Shown: one piece after another, positions 49,601 to 62,750 of the stretch
How the letters are laid out: every line of letters begins with the position of its first letter
Position numbering within the stretch: position 1 is the first letter of the stretch
NCBI RefSeq assembly: GCF_021155775.2
Contig: NC_060236.1
Location: 32,946,548-33,010,547, forward strand
Length of the DNA stretch: 64,000 nt
Source of the DNA: Neodiprion pinetum
Lineage: Eukaryota > Arthropoda > Insecta > Hymenoptera > Diprionidae
Direction: 5' to 3'
Program-made: the position numbers and the translations under genes
Notes under the pieces: generated by a model
Databases searched by the model: none
Seen by the model: only the letters and a program-made list of their open reading frames with translations
Told to the model about the DNA's origin: nothing

Positions 49601-51932
49601 GCAACAGTGATGGGGCTTCACTTACCCGTAGGATCTGATCACCCTCTCGCAGTCGTCCGTCCCGTGCGGCGAGACTTTCCGGAACTATTTCCGAGATGTA
49701 GACCTCAGTGTCAGCGTCTTCGCTACCAGAACCGGAACTGTAGCACACTGTCAGACCAAGTTTCTCAGCACTTCCGCTCTTCCGCAACGTCACTTCCTAC
49801 GAAATGATAAGACACATGTTAGTAGTTATGTCAGATTCGCTCGATTGCACATTCCAATAATGTATCGAAAGTGGTAATCTGTTTTTAGAATACATATGTG
49901 GTACAAAAACGATTCATCGGATTCACCGAAGTACCAAATTTCAGTAGTGAAATACTTCGGCTGTGATTTCGCCTTGCACAAAAGTTGAAGACTCTGAATT
50001 CAGCTTCCGAAATACGCCGGTACGTGTTACCCCGGTAGTATACTCTCAGAAATAAACACTGCCGGTTCAAAATCGATAGCCAATCGATTCTAATCCCCTT
50101 TTCATCGTATACGACGAGAAGAGGGTCTCCGATGTGATGGCTCAACAAGTAAACACACGCACGCACACCTTTACGTATTCGACAAGAGCGACAGGGGAGC
50201 TGGGCGACTGCAGAGTTGGTCTGCAGTAGCTGTTTGAAAAGCAATTAGTCGGGTACCTTCGTGTACAATGGCTGGCTATTCCGTTAGACAAAAAGGGGCG
50301 AGAGTGAAAAAAGAAAGAAATGGAGAAAATCGAGGAGTGAAAGGATAAATTGCATCAACAATTTGAAATTCAAATGTTGGTCTATATTCTATTCTTCAAC
50401 ATGTACCCAGCCTTCCTACCGGAAAATGCCTAGTTCACGTTATGGGTTTATACCGTATATCGGAGGAAAGTCCACGTTTGGCAATTGTTTTTAGATACTG
50501 CACTCTGTACACTGGGTTCATACATGTGAAGGTAGCCGGAGATATACGTTCCTGCATTCCAGCAACAATGCGTCACACGGGACATTGCCGTAGGTGCATG
50601 GTATAGAGGAGGTAGTAAAGTGAAACGTTGCATTTTTCGAATTCTAAAAACAAAAGAGCGTAGCAGTCAATGTCGATCCGAGAACACTGACCCCTTTAGA
50701 CCGTTTTCAATTCCTCGTTATTGCAGCCTACTGGCTGTAGTATACAGCCTTTATCGAAGCGAAGAGCTGAAGCAGACCCGTAATGCAAACGACGGCTTTG
50801 TGCCCCGACAGACAAAAAAAAAGCGATAAATAAGTATAGAAAAAGAGAGAAGAAAAAACGGATAAACTCAATCCCACACATCAGTTTATTTCGTTCTCCT
50901 TATCGGTCGAGCATTAGTATAATATGAATCCGAGCGAAGGCCGATAATCTCATTGTCAGAAGTAAACACTTGGTATTATCGCTTAAAATATCCCTGAGTC
51001 CAAATAAAATGCATAATGATAAAAAGTGAGTGGTTAAATTCTCCGCTTCAAGCATCAATCACCCGCTCTATGACGTATACCGGGTTCTTCATCATCGTCT
51101 CGGAGGAGACGCGGACGTCGTATGCGACTGAAGCTTGGCACGGAGCCTGACACTGACCCGAGATTATTGTCGCCAATGGTTTCTGGTTAAAGAGTCACGC
51201 GATACGCATTCTTCCGTATCTGAGTCACGATATGCATAATGGAGTGACATGCCGAGCCGAAGTACGAGCGTTAAATCGGTGCTGACGGAGCGTCGGAGTT
51301 CCATGAAGAGGGGCGAGCAGAGGGGGTGCAAATTGATCGGAGCAACTGTCGCCGAGGTGGATTGACAAAGTAGAACAGAAGCTGCGGGGTCCTTATTTGC
51401 CTGATTTCCCTGATACGGCTTAATTAGACCGATCAGATTACTCATTAGGCCGCTGAGTCCTGCCCAGTATCCATCAAGAAAGCACTCCGACCAAAGTGGT
51501 GGCAAACTACGCAGGGCTTAGGACTCGGGGCAATTCGGTGAAACACGCTTCGTCCATCCCTTCAATCCTTACCTCGAAGTTTATGTGCTGGGGTAAATAA
51601 TCTTCGAAACTGTCGTTTGGTTGTTCCTCGATGTTCAGTGGATCCAGGATCAGTTCCTCCTCGATGAGACCAGCCCAGTCGGTCTGGACGGCTGTAGACA
51701 CGAGCGGACTGCTCGCCGAATTGATTTCCTTGACGGTCTCCTCGTCGTCCTTCTCCAGTTTATTGTCCTGGTTCGTCGCTCTCTCAGTACCACAGTCCTT
51801 CCCGGTCTGCTGGTGAACCATCTGATGACCCGGCTGCCGCCGCAGGACTTCGACGATGATGGGTTCCTGGGCAGACTCGAAGCACCGAACCGCGTCCTCG
51901 TGGCTCGAGTTGGAAACGTCCTTTCCGTTGAC
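46628..51932 (-). CDS. PDZRN: PDZRN3/4-type PDZ domain-containing RING finger protein, six 3' exons (5' end outside window)
   Basis: A scaffold and E3-type ubiquitin ligase family; vertebrate PDZRN3 acts at synapses and junctions. Exons on the minus strand: 51573-51932, 49626-49796, 49123-49221, 49000-49035, 47661-48911 and 46628-47002, giving 2,292 nt (763 aa plus stop). The first visible exon starts inside PDZ1 (VNGKDVSNSSHEDAV). PDZ2 is split over two exons (LGLTVCYSS, VYISEIVPESLAARDGRLREGDQIL, then VNGRDVANKEQT). The long tail has family signatures SSAYNTGES, MEWKVKRRPDGTRYIARRPV, DDTMSEMKVGRYWTKEERK and a NIVELSQKKM segment. The C-terminus LLSVTTV is a class I PDZ ligand, as in vertebrate PDZRN3/4. 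A 16-residue polyglutamine run is in the last exon. Every visible exon is a multiple of three with phase-0 ends. The RING, TRAF-like region and the start of PDZ1 are not seen up to 64000. PDZRN3 and PDZRN4 cannot be told apart here. Confidence 0.93.
46868..46915 (-). repeat. Polyglutamine tract in PDZRN (16 CAA/CAG codons)
   Basis: Sixteen consecutive Gln codons, mixed CAA and CAG, in the last exon of the PDZRN gene. They lie between the charged helix after GRYWTKEERK and the IPPQLQ segment. Mixed codons suggest a stable tract rather than recent pure-repeat expansion. Confidence 0.95.
49364..49391. repeat. (GA)n microsatellite in a PDZRN intron
   Basis: A GA dinucleotide run of about 13-14 units in the intron between the two PDZ2 exons. 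Confidence 0.9.
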
Positions 51933-54269
51933 CTGAAATCAAAAATTAATAACACAGCGGGTTACGACGATGTCAAAAGTGTGATGTACGTTTCATTTTC
52001 TAGTTGCCGCCAGGTTTTATTGACGGGCGATAAACAAGGCCAGTAGGCAAATCGTCTGATTGATTTGTTTTTCACTCCAAAGGTCGGTTCATCTCGTTTG
52101 CGATGTCTCTGTCAAAGAGCGGAGCCACGCGCCAATTACATTAAAGTATATGTAGCACTGCTGAAAAGGCGTCCAAGAAAAAGAGAAGCGAAGACGCAGA
52201 TAAGATAAAGCAAAAAAGAAGGGCAGGGGGGACCAAAAGAAAATAACCCCGTGTGCAGGGGCAATGGAGATAAGGAATACCGTCAACTTGTTTTAGGTAA
52301 CTGCTGATAAGACTGAGTTCCGATAGACACTCAATCCTTCACTACACGAACACCACCGTTTGACGAAATCAGCGCACAGTCTGTTCCGATGGGACAAGTG
52401 TCTGCGTTCCGACATCGTTACGAACAATACTGAGAGTGGGTAAATATTTTTGGATTAGTGTCGTTGTTTTTCGGTTCTGTGGTTTTGTCTTCTTTTTCCA
52501 CATCTCCTTCTCTTTTGCCCCGAGCAAGCAAAGTATTCATTAATCTTTTTCCGCCGTCTGTAGTCTGTGGGCTCGGTAAACCGTTCGTGGGAAGACAGAG
52601 GATTAATCAGCCCTGAAGCTAAATGATGGAGTCCTGGACCAGGAAGAATTTGATCCAAATAATCCGAGGCAGCTGAGCAGGGATGAAAACGGTTTTGCTT
52701 CAGGCGCCCCTGTTTGCCAGGGGTACGTTATAAGGACGGCGGGTCGAGAGGAGCGTTTAAACATCGTTTGTTGATGACGAGAAGTGGATCGAGATACAGA
52801 AGCTAGTCAAATACAACCACGTCGTCGTTCTCGGTGAAATTATTATTCCAGGGGTTGGTTGGTGCACGGGTGACAAACCATGCCGCCCATCCATCCGGCA
52901 GAGGGCAGAACGGGTGGAAAAGTTCTTCCTGTTCGTTTATCAACGCTGAGAGCGAGAACGCATTCTTGCGAAGGGGGAAATAAGAGTGAGGAGTAAGAGG
53001 AGGACGACCATCTTCAGGCGTAGAACTGGAAGTCTTTGGACTGATAGCGTCGCCATTACCGGGCAAAACGCAACCAGCGAGTCTTATCGGTAAGCCTTCT
53101 TCCATCCAACCTTCCAAAAGTCTCTTTCCACTCCCGCTCGCCCGTTTCTACCCTTCCTCGCTCCTAACTTGGCCCATTTCGACTCCCACGAACCCACGCC
53201 GTCGTCGAGCTTTATTTCTTTATTATGATATCGACGCTCAGGGTAGCTGTGCTCTACGCCGCGGGAGAGATCCGACGAATGAAGCTGAGATTATTACACC
53301 CTCGTATCCACCCTTGTTTCTTTTCCCATCTACACGCCGCCCACCCCTGTATTACTGTCGTCTGGTGAACTACCGTATACCAACTACAGCCCCCGAGATT
53401 TTAGGGGCTGAAAAAAATGTTCATAGAGAGGAAATGGGATGAGCGAGGATAAGCGTCTGGGTACCAAACGATCCTCGAGACGCGCCCCTTCCACCAAATC
53501 GTGCGGTAGTAGCGAAAGGTTACTGTGTTTGGATAATGTATAGTACAGAATCCCGTTGTTCAAATATCAATTAATTAATTTTCAGCGCCGACTGACGACA
53601 GACCAGCCGTAATGAGTGATGTGAATCACCTCGAGTTCAGGTTTTCTGTAACTGATATGAGCTTATGATGAGAAATTGGCAATTTCTGCTCAACTGTGCA
53701 CCTTGTCAGATTAATTAACCAATATCTTTGTCTAGATCAAGCAAGACAGTGAGCTTCGGTAAAAACGATCATGTATTGACATACTGATATGGTCCTTCGC
53801 ACATTTTGTACCTACAACCATCTGCTCAAGAATGAGGCATTCTAATTTGTGTATCTTGTATAAATTAATAAATACGTGAAGTTTCTGGAAAAGATATATA
53901 TCCTGGATATCCTGACGCATCTTGGTGTGTGTGTGTTTTTTTTTTTACGCGATTGAATCTGCAAGAAAAAGAATTGATATTCTAATTTTTGAGTCAGGGA
54001 TCGCGTCAGTAAAGGGCGTGGCTCAGGGATGAAGGGACTCTTTAATACAACTTAATGGCATTATGCCAAATAGCTCTCGACTGGTCTGGGGGACCGAATG
54101 GGAGAGTGAAGCAGAGCAGAGGCCAAGCGCCCAGGGGAAGATCAGCGCGGAAGAAGAAGAAGAAGAAAAAGTGCGCCGAGTGCAGGGTAACACGTAACGG
54201 GCAGAGAAGAATCGATTGAAAAATTAAGGAGATGGAAAGCATCCTGCGCCCCGCTCGCCCTTCATACCA

Positions 54270-54270
<1 letters not shown>

Positions 54271-54297
<27 letters not shown>
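54271..54297. repeat. (CT)n microsatellite
   Basis: A CT run of about 13 units in non-coding DNA. A similar GA run lies at about 56049-56072. Confidence 0.9.
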
Positions 54298-54302
<5 letters not shown>

Positions 54303-57300
54303 TTTCTCGCCGTTCGTGTCAGTTCCTCGAATATCAGGACGGCGAGGCCAAGACACTTTAACCCTCCCACCCCCGAGGTCTTCCGGTGTCCCGCACCTGA
54401 TATGTACGCGAAGAGTGTCATTAATCTTTCTACAATTAACAAAAGTGCAACCCAACACCGACGCGAGTAATTCGGTCGGTGGTGGCGGCGTATGTCAAGT
54501 GGGAAGCCATTTCGTATATCGGCGTAAAATATGATCCGTTATGGCGAAGGGTGAGCGAGGGGTTGGAAACCTGAGTAGTTCTCGCTCCGCGACGCAGTGT
54601 CCTTAATACCTCCCATGCCTCCCAAACATCATCCGATGACTATGATGTGATCATAGGTGGGTTGCCCGTTTCGCTAAAAATACCCGTGCCCTTGAACCGA
54701 GCAAAAAAGGTATAAACGACAGAAGAAGGATGGAGGCGAAAGGAGGAAACGATTCTCTCGTAAAACCTCGCGGTGTAACAACTGCACAAATCACTTCCTT
54801 ATGTACTCTAACTCCGGTTGTAAAATCCTCCGATTACCGTTTACGAGTTTCGTTATTCTCGTTGCCGAAACGGCAACTCGACACCAGATATGCAGGCGTT
54901 AAAGAACCGACTTTACGTTCTTAAGATGCAGGGGTTCTGAAAGGGAGAGAAGGAGAGAAAGAAAAAATTCTTCCGCATGAAATGCGGAAGTGCATGCATT
55001 TGGAAAACGCACAACGGAAGCTGGATTATCACGCGATCGTGAAGAGGTTTAGGTGTTTACTTGTGGGAAACAGATAAAGGAGTCGAAGAGGAGCCGAGCG
55101 TTTGACCCGTTCACCCCTAACCACGAGCTGCCGAGCCCTGGGTAGTTCCCTGGGGCGGAAAATCATTAATCTTTCTACAATTAACAGGCGAGTGCTACGC
55201 AATCACGATGAAGTAATTCGGAGGGTGTAGCGGCGGGGTGGAAAAAGTTTCGACATAGCCTCCAGCGGCGTGTTGGCATTAGTTAAGTCGGATTATGATG
55301 ATGTCCGTGGAGGAAGACCACCCTCCCTGTGCAAAGAATCCGGCAACGGGACTGCAGGAGTCGCTTCTTGAAGGAGGGATGCTAATCAGTTATTTTTCAA
55401 ACGCGCCCTCCCGCCCTGGTAATTTATTATCGTTTTTTTATCACCCTTATTATTTCCGCCTTGAGCCACCACCGTAGCTGCAGTGAAGGGAGAAGCCCGA
55501 ATCGTTACTTCGCAGTTTATATGACGGTACAATCTGAGAAATCTCAGGGTAGAGACGAAATCTGAATAAGATTTAAATAAAGAATGTAATCGTGAATGGG
55601 GAATGGTGTTTAAAAGCAGCCCCTAATTTTGATTTTTTATGTCCAATTCCGGCTACGCGAGTCGTGAGTGATAAATGTCGGCGAGAGCTCGCTGCTTCAG
55701 GACTCACCTTATTATATGGTGAAAGAGGAGGAGTTTTAAGAAGTGAGAGCGGTTAGCTTCTACTATTACCCGAGGATGGTTAAAATTAATAACAGTCATA
55801 AATTTTAAACACCCTATTTATACTTTATGGCCCTTCGAAACATGTTGCCCGGCAGCAAAATCCCTGTATATAGCTGCTGAAATACCGATTAAGCCATAAA
55901 TCCCTTGACGAAATTAAGATGCAAATTTATTCAAAGTTCACTCATTACTCAACACCACGAGCTATACTTGTGCGCGAATTTCTGCACGACGCGCGAATTC
56001 CGGGCCACGGTCGCGTTTATCTCAACTACGGAATTTCCGCACACCCCTTGAGAGAGAGAGAGAGAGAGAGAGATAGAGAGTGAGAAAAAGAGAGTTGAGA
56101 GAGACAGAGGAATAAATTTTTCAACCTTTCAGCCAAAGTGAATGAGTATGACAATGGGGCTCGTATTTCCGTCAGATTCTTTTTTGAACTGTAGTGCAGC
56201 AGTTCATCTCCATGGTATATGTGACAACGCTTCACGCGACGATTCCAAAAGAGTCGAAAAGTTTCATTACTAACTTTTTTCTTACGTAGGGTGAAACTTT
56301 TCTCCAAACTTTTGATTAAAAATTATTTTCCAACAAGTGCGGATCAGATTCGTTTTTCTCATTTTGCACTCGGATATATAGGTATGTCATTGACTTGTTA
56401 TATTCAAGAGGAAATTTTACACACGATCAGAATTTCCTGACACAACAAAGCGATTCTGCTTTTCTATAGTTTTTCTTGATATTCGACTTCATGATTTTCT
56501 CGACGAAATGTGAGTGGAAAGGAATATCACTCAAGGTCTGTATTTATACACGAGCGACAGTTTCGTATGGTTTTTAAGACCCCACTGTCAGATCTGTTCA
56601 CGGGTTAATACAGTAAACGCACAACACTGAAGATGATTAAAACGAATTCAGGGAACCGGAAGTAATCATACAAGAGCAAAAAAGGTGGAACGGAATGTGT
56701 TAAAATGTAGAGTTTTCAAGACGTGTACATATACCTACACATCAGTGAGCGAACTTGAAACCCTTTACAAGGGTGAGTGAGAAGCTTTTTTTAATGATAA
56801 CCTGGAAGAATGTGGGAACTTGCACCCAGCGTTGAAGAATCGGAACAACCGAAACACTTCAATTTTAGCTTCAGAGGATTTGAATGACACAAGGTAAAGT
56901 GATTTAGGATGAAAAGTTGTGAAAACCTCAAAGCTGTGTGTAAATAGGATAAATCTCAGTCAATTCTATGACCAGATTTAAATGGAAATCCTCGCACGTC
57001 TTTGACGGTTCTCTCTTAAATTCAGAACTTAGGCCTCACACTCAGCGAGAAATGACGAACAAGGTGCTACCCACCGCAGGTATATCAAATAACGAAAGGA
57101 TCAAAGCAACGGAAATTTCGAAACCCGCAGGGTTGTACCTGCTGAACGAGTAAGGATTCTCACGAGGGTGTAATTTTCACGAAGAGTGTAACTATCGCAA
57201 AGTTCGCAATTGCGAAAAGCGCGTTTTTTGCAAATGACCTTCAAATTTTCGATCTTCGTCTAACAACAAGTTCAAAACTCCTATAATTCACCCGCGTGCC

Positions 57301-60300
57301 TTTACTCCCCGACTTCGTCTTCTTGTCCTAATCAAGTATCCGCCCCCTTAATTAGACCCTGACAAATTATTGTCCCAGGTTTTGGCATGGTCTTTCTCTA
57401 ACCCTTAATTGATGGTCCGTTACTGATGCAACTTACCGGTTCTCCTTCCAAAGTAGCCTGCGTCGCTCGGAATACCGTCGACAACAAAAGCCGCGAAGAA
57501 ACGGAAAAAGAAGAAAAAGCACGGAATACGAAGACCTCGAGGAAGCTGAATGGGGAGATAAGAGGGTCGCCTGACAATTAACCGGTGAACCTCACCGAGA
57601 GCGGGACAGCTCGTTCTTTTTGTCCCTCTGATACACCACCTGTACCAGCCACTCACAACCTCCTCCTCCTCCCGCCTCATGCAATTTATCCCGACTTTCA
57701 ACTCACTTCTCTTCCGCGTAAAACCAAACCGCATGGTATACAAACCGGTCCGTTACTCCGGTGACAAATGGCCTGTCAAAAATTCGATGGATGTAGATCA
57801 TATACGTATACGTATGTATAGGTGTACACGGTGAAATGTGGTGGTTTTATATCGCGGCCTCGATTGTCACTGTTTGTGAGAGACGGAAAGGGGCGAAGGA
57901 AGGGTGTTTTCAACGTCAACATCGTAAAACCACCTCCTGATTCTCTTCCGCTACCCTCCATCACGTATCACCGGACGAATCTAATTCGTAGGACTTCCGT
58001 CTCCGCGACCTGGAAGTTCGACATAACTTTAGGTTTTACGTTTTGCACGATGACTTCGGGTCAACGCGCGATGTCTTCACCGAGTTTTCGCCTTCTCTAT
58101 TACGGCAATAAAACTAAAATACTACTCGCCGTGTCGTCACTATTCCATTGGCGCCCTAGTGTCGACATCCGAGACGAAGGGTCATCCTGAAGAAAAAGTG
58201 AGAATAAAATTTCGTAGAAACTTTTTCAGGGTATACGGCAACCTGAATATTGGAAAATTTTATCCTGGGTCTTACTGCATAGTCAAAAACTCTTTCACAA
58301 CATTCGACGTCCGGTGTAATTCAACTTTTGATTACGTTATGTGGTTGCGAATTGTTTTCTTCTCGGCACTATAGGCATGCTTTCCGATTAAGAAATGAGC
58401 GTAAACAAGGCATCGGGTTGTCACAAACTTTCGTTTCGTAATATCTTGAATTTCATAAACTCCATGCGGCGAAAAATTTGAGCCAAAATAATACCCAGGT
58501 ACAACGAGTCCAGTCTCTGATCATCGGTCAGTGATCAGTGTTAAATACTGTCAGAAAAATGGAGTGTGGACTGCTTCTACAGACTGTAATGTGATGTCAA
58601 TGTAGTGTTATCTGATACATTCAAGTTCCGAATGGACCATAAAATTTATTTTACGCTAGTGACACAACGTTCAATTTCGATAAATTACAACACTACCATT
58701 TTTCTCACAGTGCAGTGTTTGATGTTCGACAAACTGTGAAAAACCTGATATCACCCTACTGAAAATCGGTTATTCGGAATAAAATTTCCCGACTTTTCCA
58801 AGGTTTTCGATCACCGCGAGGATTCGGACCAAGGACGAAGCGGTAGGTTGACAAATTTAAGCTCGTAAAAGGGTCCGAATAGCGATGCTGATTACGTGAA
58901 TTGGAATAGAAAGGGGGGTCGATTCGGGTAACTGAATCGGACAAATGGCACCTTACAATCAATTCCAGTTAACCCTGGAGAAGCGAGCTGATCAGTTGGC
59001 TGGCTGAGTTGGGGATCGATTTTGAAACGTCCGATAGCCGAGGCGGTGAACGTGGATTACACTGGGGTACGTGGACAGCGGCGCAGGGATGAAATACCTC
59101 CGATCCTCTTCATTCCTGCCCATCCCTCGATCATCGCCTGCACCCCGTGCCTCCTTTCCGTCGAATCCTCACCGCTGCGGCGTGACCAAGCCCGTGTGGA
59201 TCGATGGTTTGGTATATGAGAGCACGGTTGCGTGCTACGCATAGCGACGCACTGTCATCCACATTGTTGTGGGTTAATGTACCAATATCAGGAAAATACG
59301 GCAATAGGAAATGAACACGGAACCCATTTGCCACTCTTCCCCGCCGCTGCACCGCCGCCTCATTTTCGTTGCCCCAATAAATAACGCCGGGGGAACATTT
59401 TTTCCTTTCGTTATCTCCTCGGCATTCCCAATTTCCTGTAGACCGTACAATGGTGGTGGAGACATGTTGTACCTTATGGGCACATGTACGTGTTGTAGGC
59501 GTCGTTATATAGGTTGGCATGACGCTTTACCAACGTCCTCTTTCATATACTGTAATCAGAGATAAATATCGGCTGGCATGCATGGGGCCTAATGGAGTAT
59601 TAGTGCATGCACCGATACCCAAAGATTTTCGTGTCCGAAGCAAATTTCGCAGTTCTCTGACGTTTGTTGTAAGTAGTAGACTATATTTTTGATGTATCAC
59701 AAAGTCTGGGATTCGTGAGGATGGAGTTGGTAACGATGCGTGTTCAGGAAAAATCGTTACTTCGTGCGTTTAGGTTTGTCTGAAATTTAGTAAGCCATGA
59801 TGATAAACAAAACATATTCATAAATTTTAAAAAGTAAACTCGTTAAAGATCATTCAGAAATTGCACGATAATGATTTTTCCCCCAAGAGGTTTCGTTACG
59901 TTAACGTCAATAACTACAGACTTGTTGGGATTCTTTCCTTTGCTGATCTTCAGAGTGATCTGGTATTTGGTTTAAGGTTAGCCTGACAAGATATAATCAG
60001 AGCTAGCATTCCACGGTTGGATTTGAAAATTTCACGAAGCATGGAAGAGCGAAGTGATACGTGGAAAAGGGTATCGTAGCAAAGAGAGTATGTTATTTCA
60101 GCCTGCGAGACTGCAAGAGGCATGCAGAAATGGTACTGACCAAACCCGAACATTCATTTGCGGCCGAGGATGAACGCGAGCGTAAGGTAAACGGGAATGA
60201 AAAGACGGAGAGAAAGAGTGAGTAAAAAAAGAAATGAAAAAAAAAGAATTCACAGTGGGAAATGTAAATTATACTAGAGTTTACTCTAACAAGGGTTCTG

Positions 60301-61314
60301 GTTTTCACTACTGCACTAGGGGAAACTTTCGAACGGTCGAATCAGCGTCGCGTTTCGTTCAACAAACAGAATCGCGGCCAGTTGGTCTCGTGTTGAAAGG
60401 TGCTCGAGTAGTCTAAAAGGACTTGAAGAAGAGAAAAACGAAAAGAGTAGTAACCCACCCCCCCATGCCACACGCAAAAAAAAAAAAAAGAACAAAAAGA
60501 AATTTGTGGTTGGAATCGGAATCGAGTTTTCAAGTTCTATTAACGCGGTTTGCATCCACGATGTCTACTTCTACACGGAACCGCAAATTCGGCGGGAAAT
60601 TTAAACCGCAAGATTTCTTCCTTTCTTTTTTCCCTCTTCCCACTTTGAGCATATTTTTTTTTTCTTCCTCCTTTCAGCCTTTGAAGGAAAAACTCATGCC
60701 GTCGGAACTATTCCGTACTGTAATTGTCAGTTACGTCTACAGGCGCATACCTAGGTATATGTATATTTATATATATATATACACGGGTACCAATCGCATC
60801 GTCATTACGTCGCGTCGCGATGTCAAGGTACTACGCGCCTTTGGGAAAAAATTTTGCAGTTGCACTTCCCTACCGTAAACATTAGCTTTAGCTGCTCTTT
60901 GCTCGCTTTGAAGTCTATGGCCCTGGGAATTACACTCGTTCAACGTTTCTACCAGCCAGAGTCCGTATACATATATCGCTGTACATCCACCCATCATAGC
61001 CTTTCCAAGTTGTACCATACGATTCCTATATAATATATATATATATGCATAACACCTGGTAGAAAAGAGGAGACCAGAGAAATCAATAATCATGGATCTT
61101 TTATTCATTATTGTTATGTATAGGTGCAGATTTTCGTAGCTGCGATGCAATTATACTTAGACTTCTGGTCAAAAATAGTGGAGAGTACTTTTTATTACAC
61201 CGGGATAATAATCCTCTATGAATAAATTGATTGCAAATGATAGTAACGGTAATTTTAGTCGGTTACTTAATTGAGTTAGTATGTGAGGAAAAAACAGGAA
61301 CAAAATATATACCT

Positions 61315-61316
<2 letters not shown>

Positions 61317-61405
<89 letters not shown>
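61317..61405. repeat. Long (GA)n microsatellite, about 88 bp
   Basis: An uninterrupted GA dinucleotide run of about 44 units. It opens spurious Arg-Glu and Ser-Leu reading frames on the two strands. It is one of the longest simple repeats in the window and probably length-polymorphic. Confidence 0.97.
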
Positions 61406-61408
<3 letters not shown>

Positions 61409-62434
61409 AATAAGGAATAAGAAAAGCGGAAAAGAAGAAAAACCAATATTTAGCGAATCTATAAGACGAGCCAGTTGCAGCTGCGACTTTCGCCTCTAGT
61501 AACAATAATCTATCAAGCACGGCTCGACGCGTCTTAACAGCCGTGAGGCGTTAAACGGGCTGCCGGTGTTATCGACGGATAAGTTTTCAAACTCATTTGT
61601 AACAACTTGCCGCGATCTCCCCTCACAGTGCAGACATGTATGGGTTTCCATGGGGGTTGCAGGGGGGAGATAATGGGCTATCGCCCCCGAAAGCAACGAT
61701 TCGAGCATCGCGAGGGATTCGTGCTGAGCAGCGGCGTTTCGATATTGAATCGAACACCGGAGGACCGGCAACGAAGCCAAGTTTCCCGACACCACAGACT
61801 GACTGTGGAGAACGGATTTGTCCGCACCGTTGCGGGAGACGAAAAATATTCCTGATGGAAAATTTTACGGTTCTATAGTTTTGAGCTCGTTTCCTGCCCT
61901 CCGATGTAGCTATCAATCTATACCTCATCGCGCTTTGAAGGGATTTTCAAACAATGGAGAAACGTGATTTGAATTTACTCCCGCAAACTGAGCTGCCGCC
62001 CCTATTGACTAAAAAAAAAAAGAATAAAAAACGGTTCGTACGAGGGGAAATAAAAATTATTAAAAAAAATTACCAACGAAATCGAGATAAATATTTGAAA
62101 TCTGTCTTCTTCGCACTTTTCGTGGTTACAAAATACTTCAAAGCCTCGAAAATGCTGAATTTTATATTGATGCAGTGCAAGGTGTTCATAGGATGTTATA
62201 TGGTTATACCAAATTAGTGGTAAGAAAAATTTCCGACGGTGGAAGAAAAAAAAAAGGAAAATTGTAATTAAACACGAATCCAATAGAAGATTATATTTCC
62301 TGCAGCACAAAACGCCGTCCTCCGATATGACAGATTTGAACACGAGATGTGACGCGAGGCGTTGGAAAATGAATAATTGTATCAGTCAAAATATCATATC
62401 AGCTAGTCTTCTATATCTATACATACATAATATA

Positions 62435-62750
62435 GAGTGTGAATTGCTCACGACAGAATGATCCGTCGTCTACTATAATTCAATGCGCATGCGTTATAAT
62501 CCGAGAGCGGTTGTTTGTCAGGGCGACCAACCGTTATGAACGTAACCTCAAAAATTTAGACAATTGTCGCTGGTAGTTGTGCTCAACACCGGTAGCCGTC
62601 AAAGTTTTTGAGGTTACTTACAACGCGGCGAACTGTCGTATAAATTTATTACAGTTGGTTACCCTGGCAAGGAAATGCTCTCGGATTGTAGCGCATGCGC
62701 ATTAAACTATGACAGTCGACGGACCATTCCGTCGTTTGCAATTCACACTG
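62435..62750. mobile_element. 316-bp MITE with long terminal inverted repeats, TA-flanked
   Basis: The left arm from 62435 (GAGTGTGAATTGC...) and the reverse complement of the right arm ending at 62750 (CAGTGTGAATTGC...) align over about 100 bp. Shared blocks include GATCCGTCG/GGTCCGTCG, AATGCGCATGCG and AATCCGAGAGC. TA flanks both ends (62433-62434 and 62751-62752). The CAGTG-type terminus with TA duplication fits a Tc1/mariner-related non-autonomous element. There is no coding capacity. It lies in presumed PDZRN intron or upstream DNA. Confidence 0.8.

Noticed and set aside
51164..51505. 113-codon minus-strand open frame just downstream of a PDZRN exon
   Set aside because: It lies in the intron after the 51573 donor, directly follows an in-frame stop, and has no resemblance to the PDZRN linker. 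An alternative exon cannot be excluded, but nothing supports it.
61231..61520. Arg-Glu and Ser-Leu repeat ORFs
   Set aside because: They are produced by the (GA)n microsatellite.
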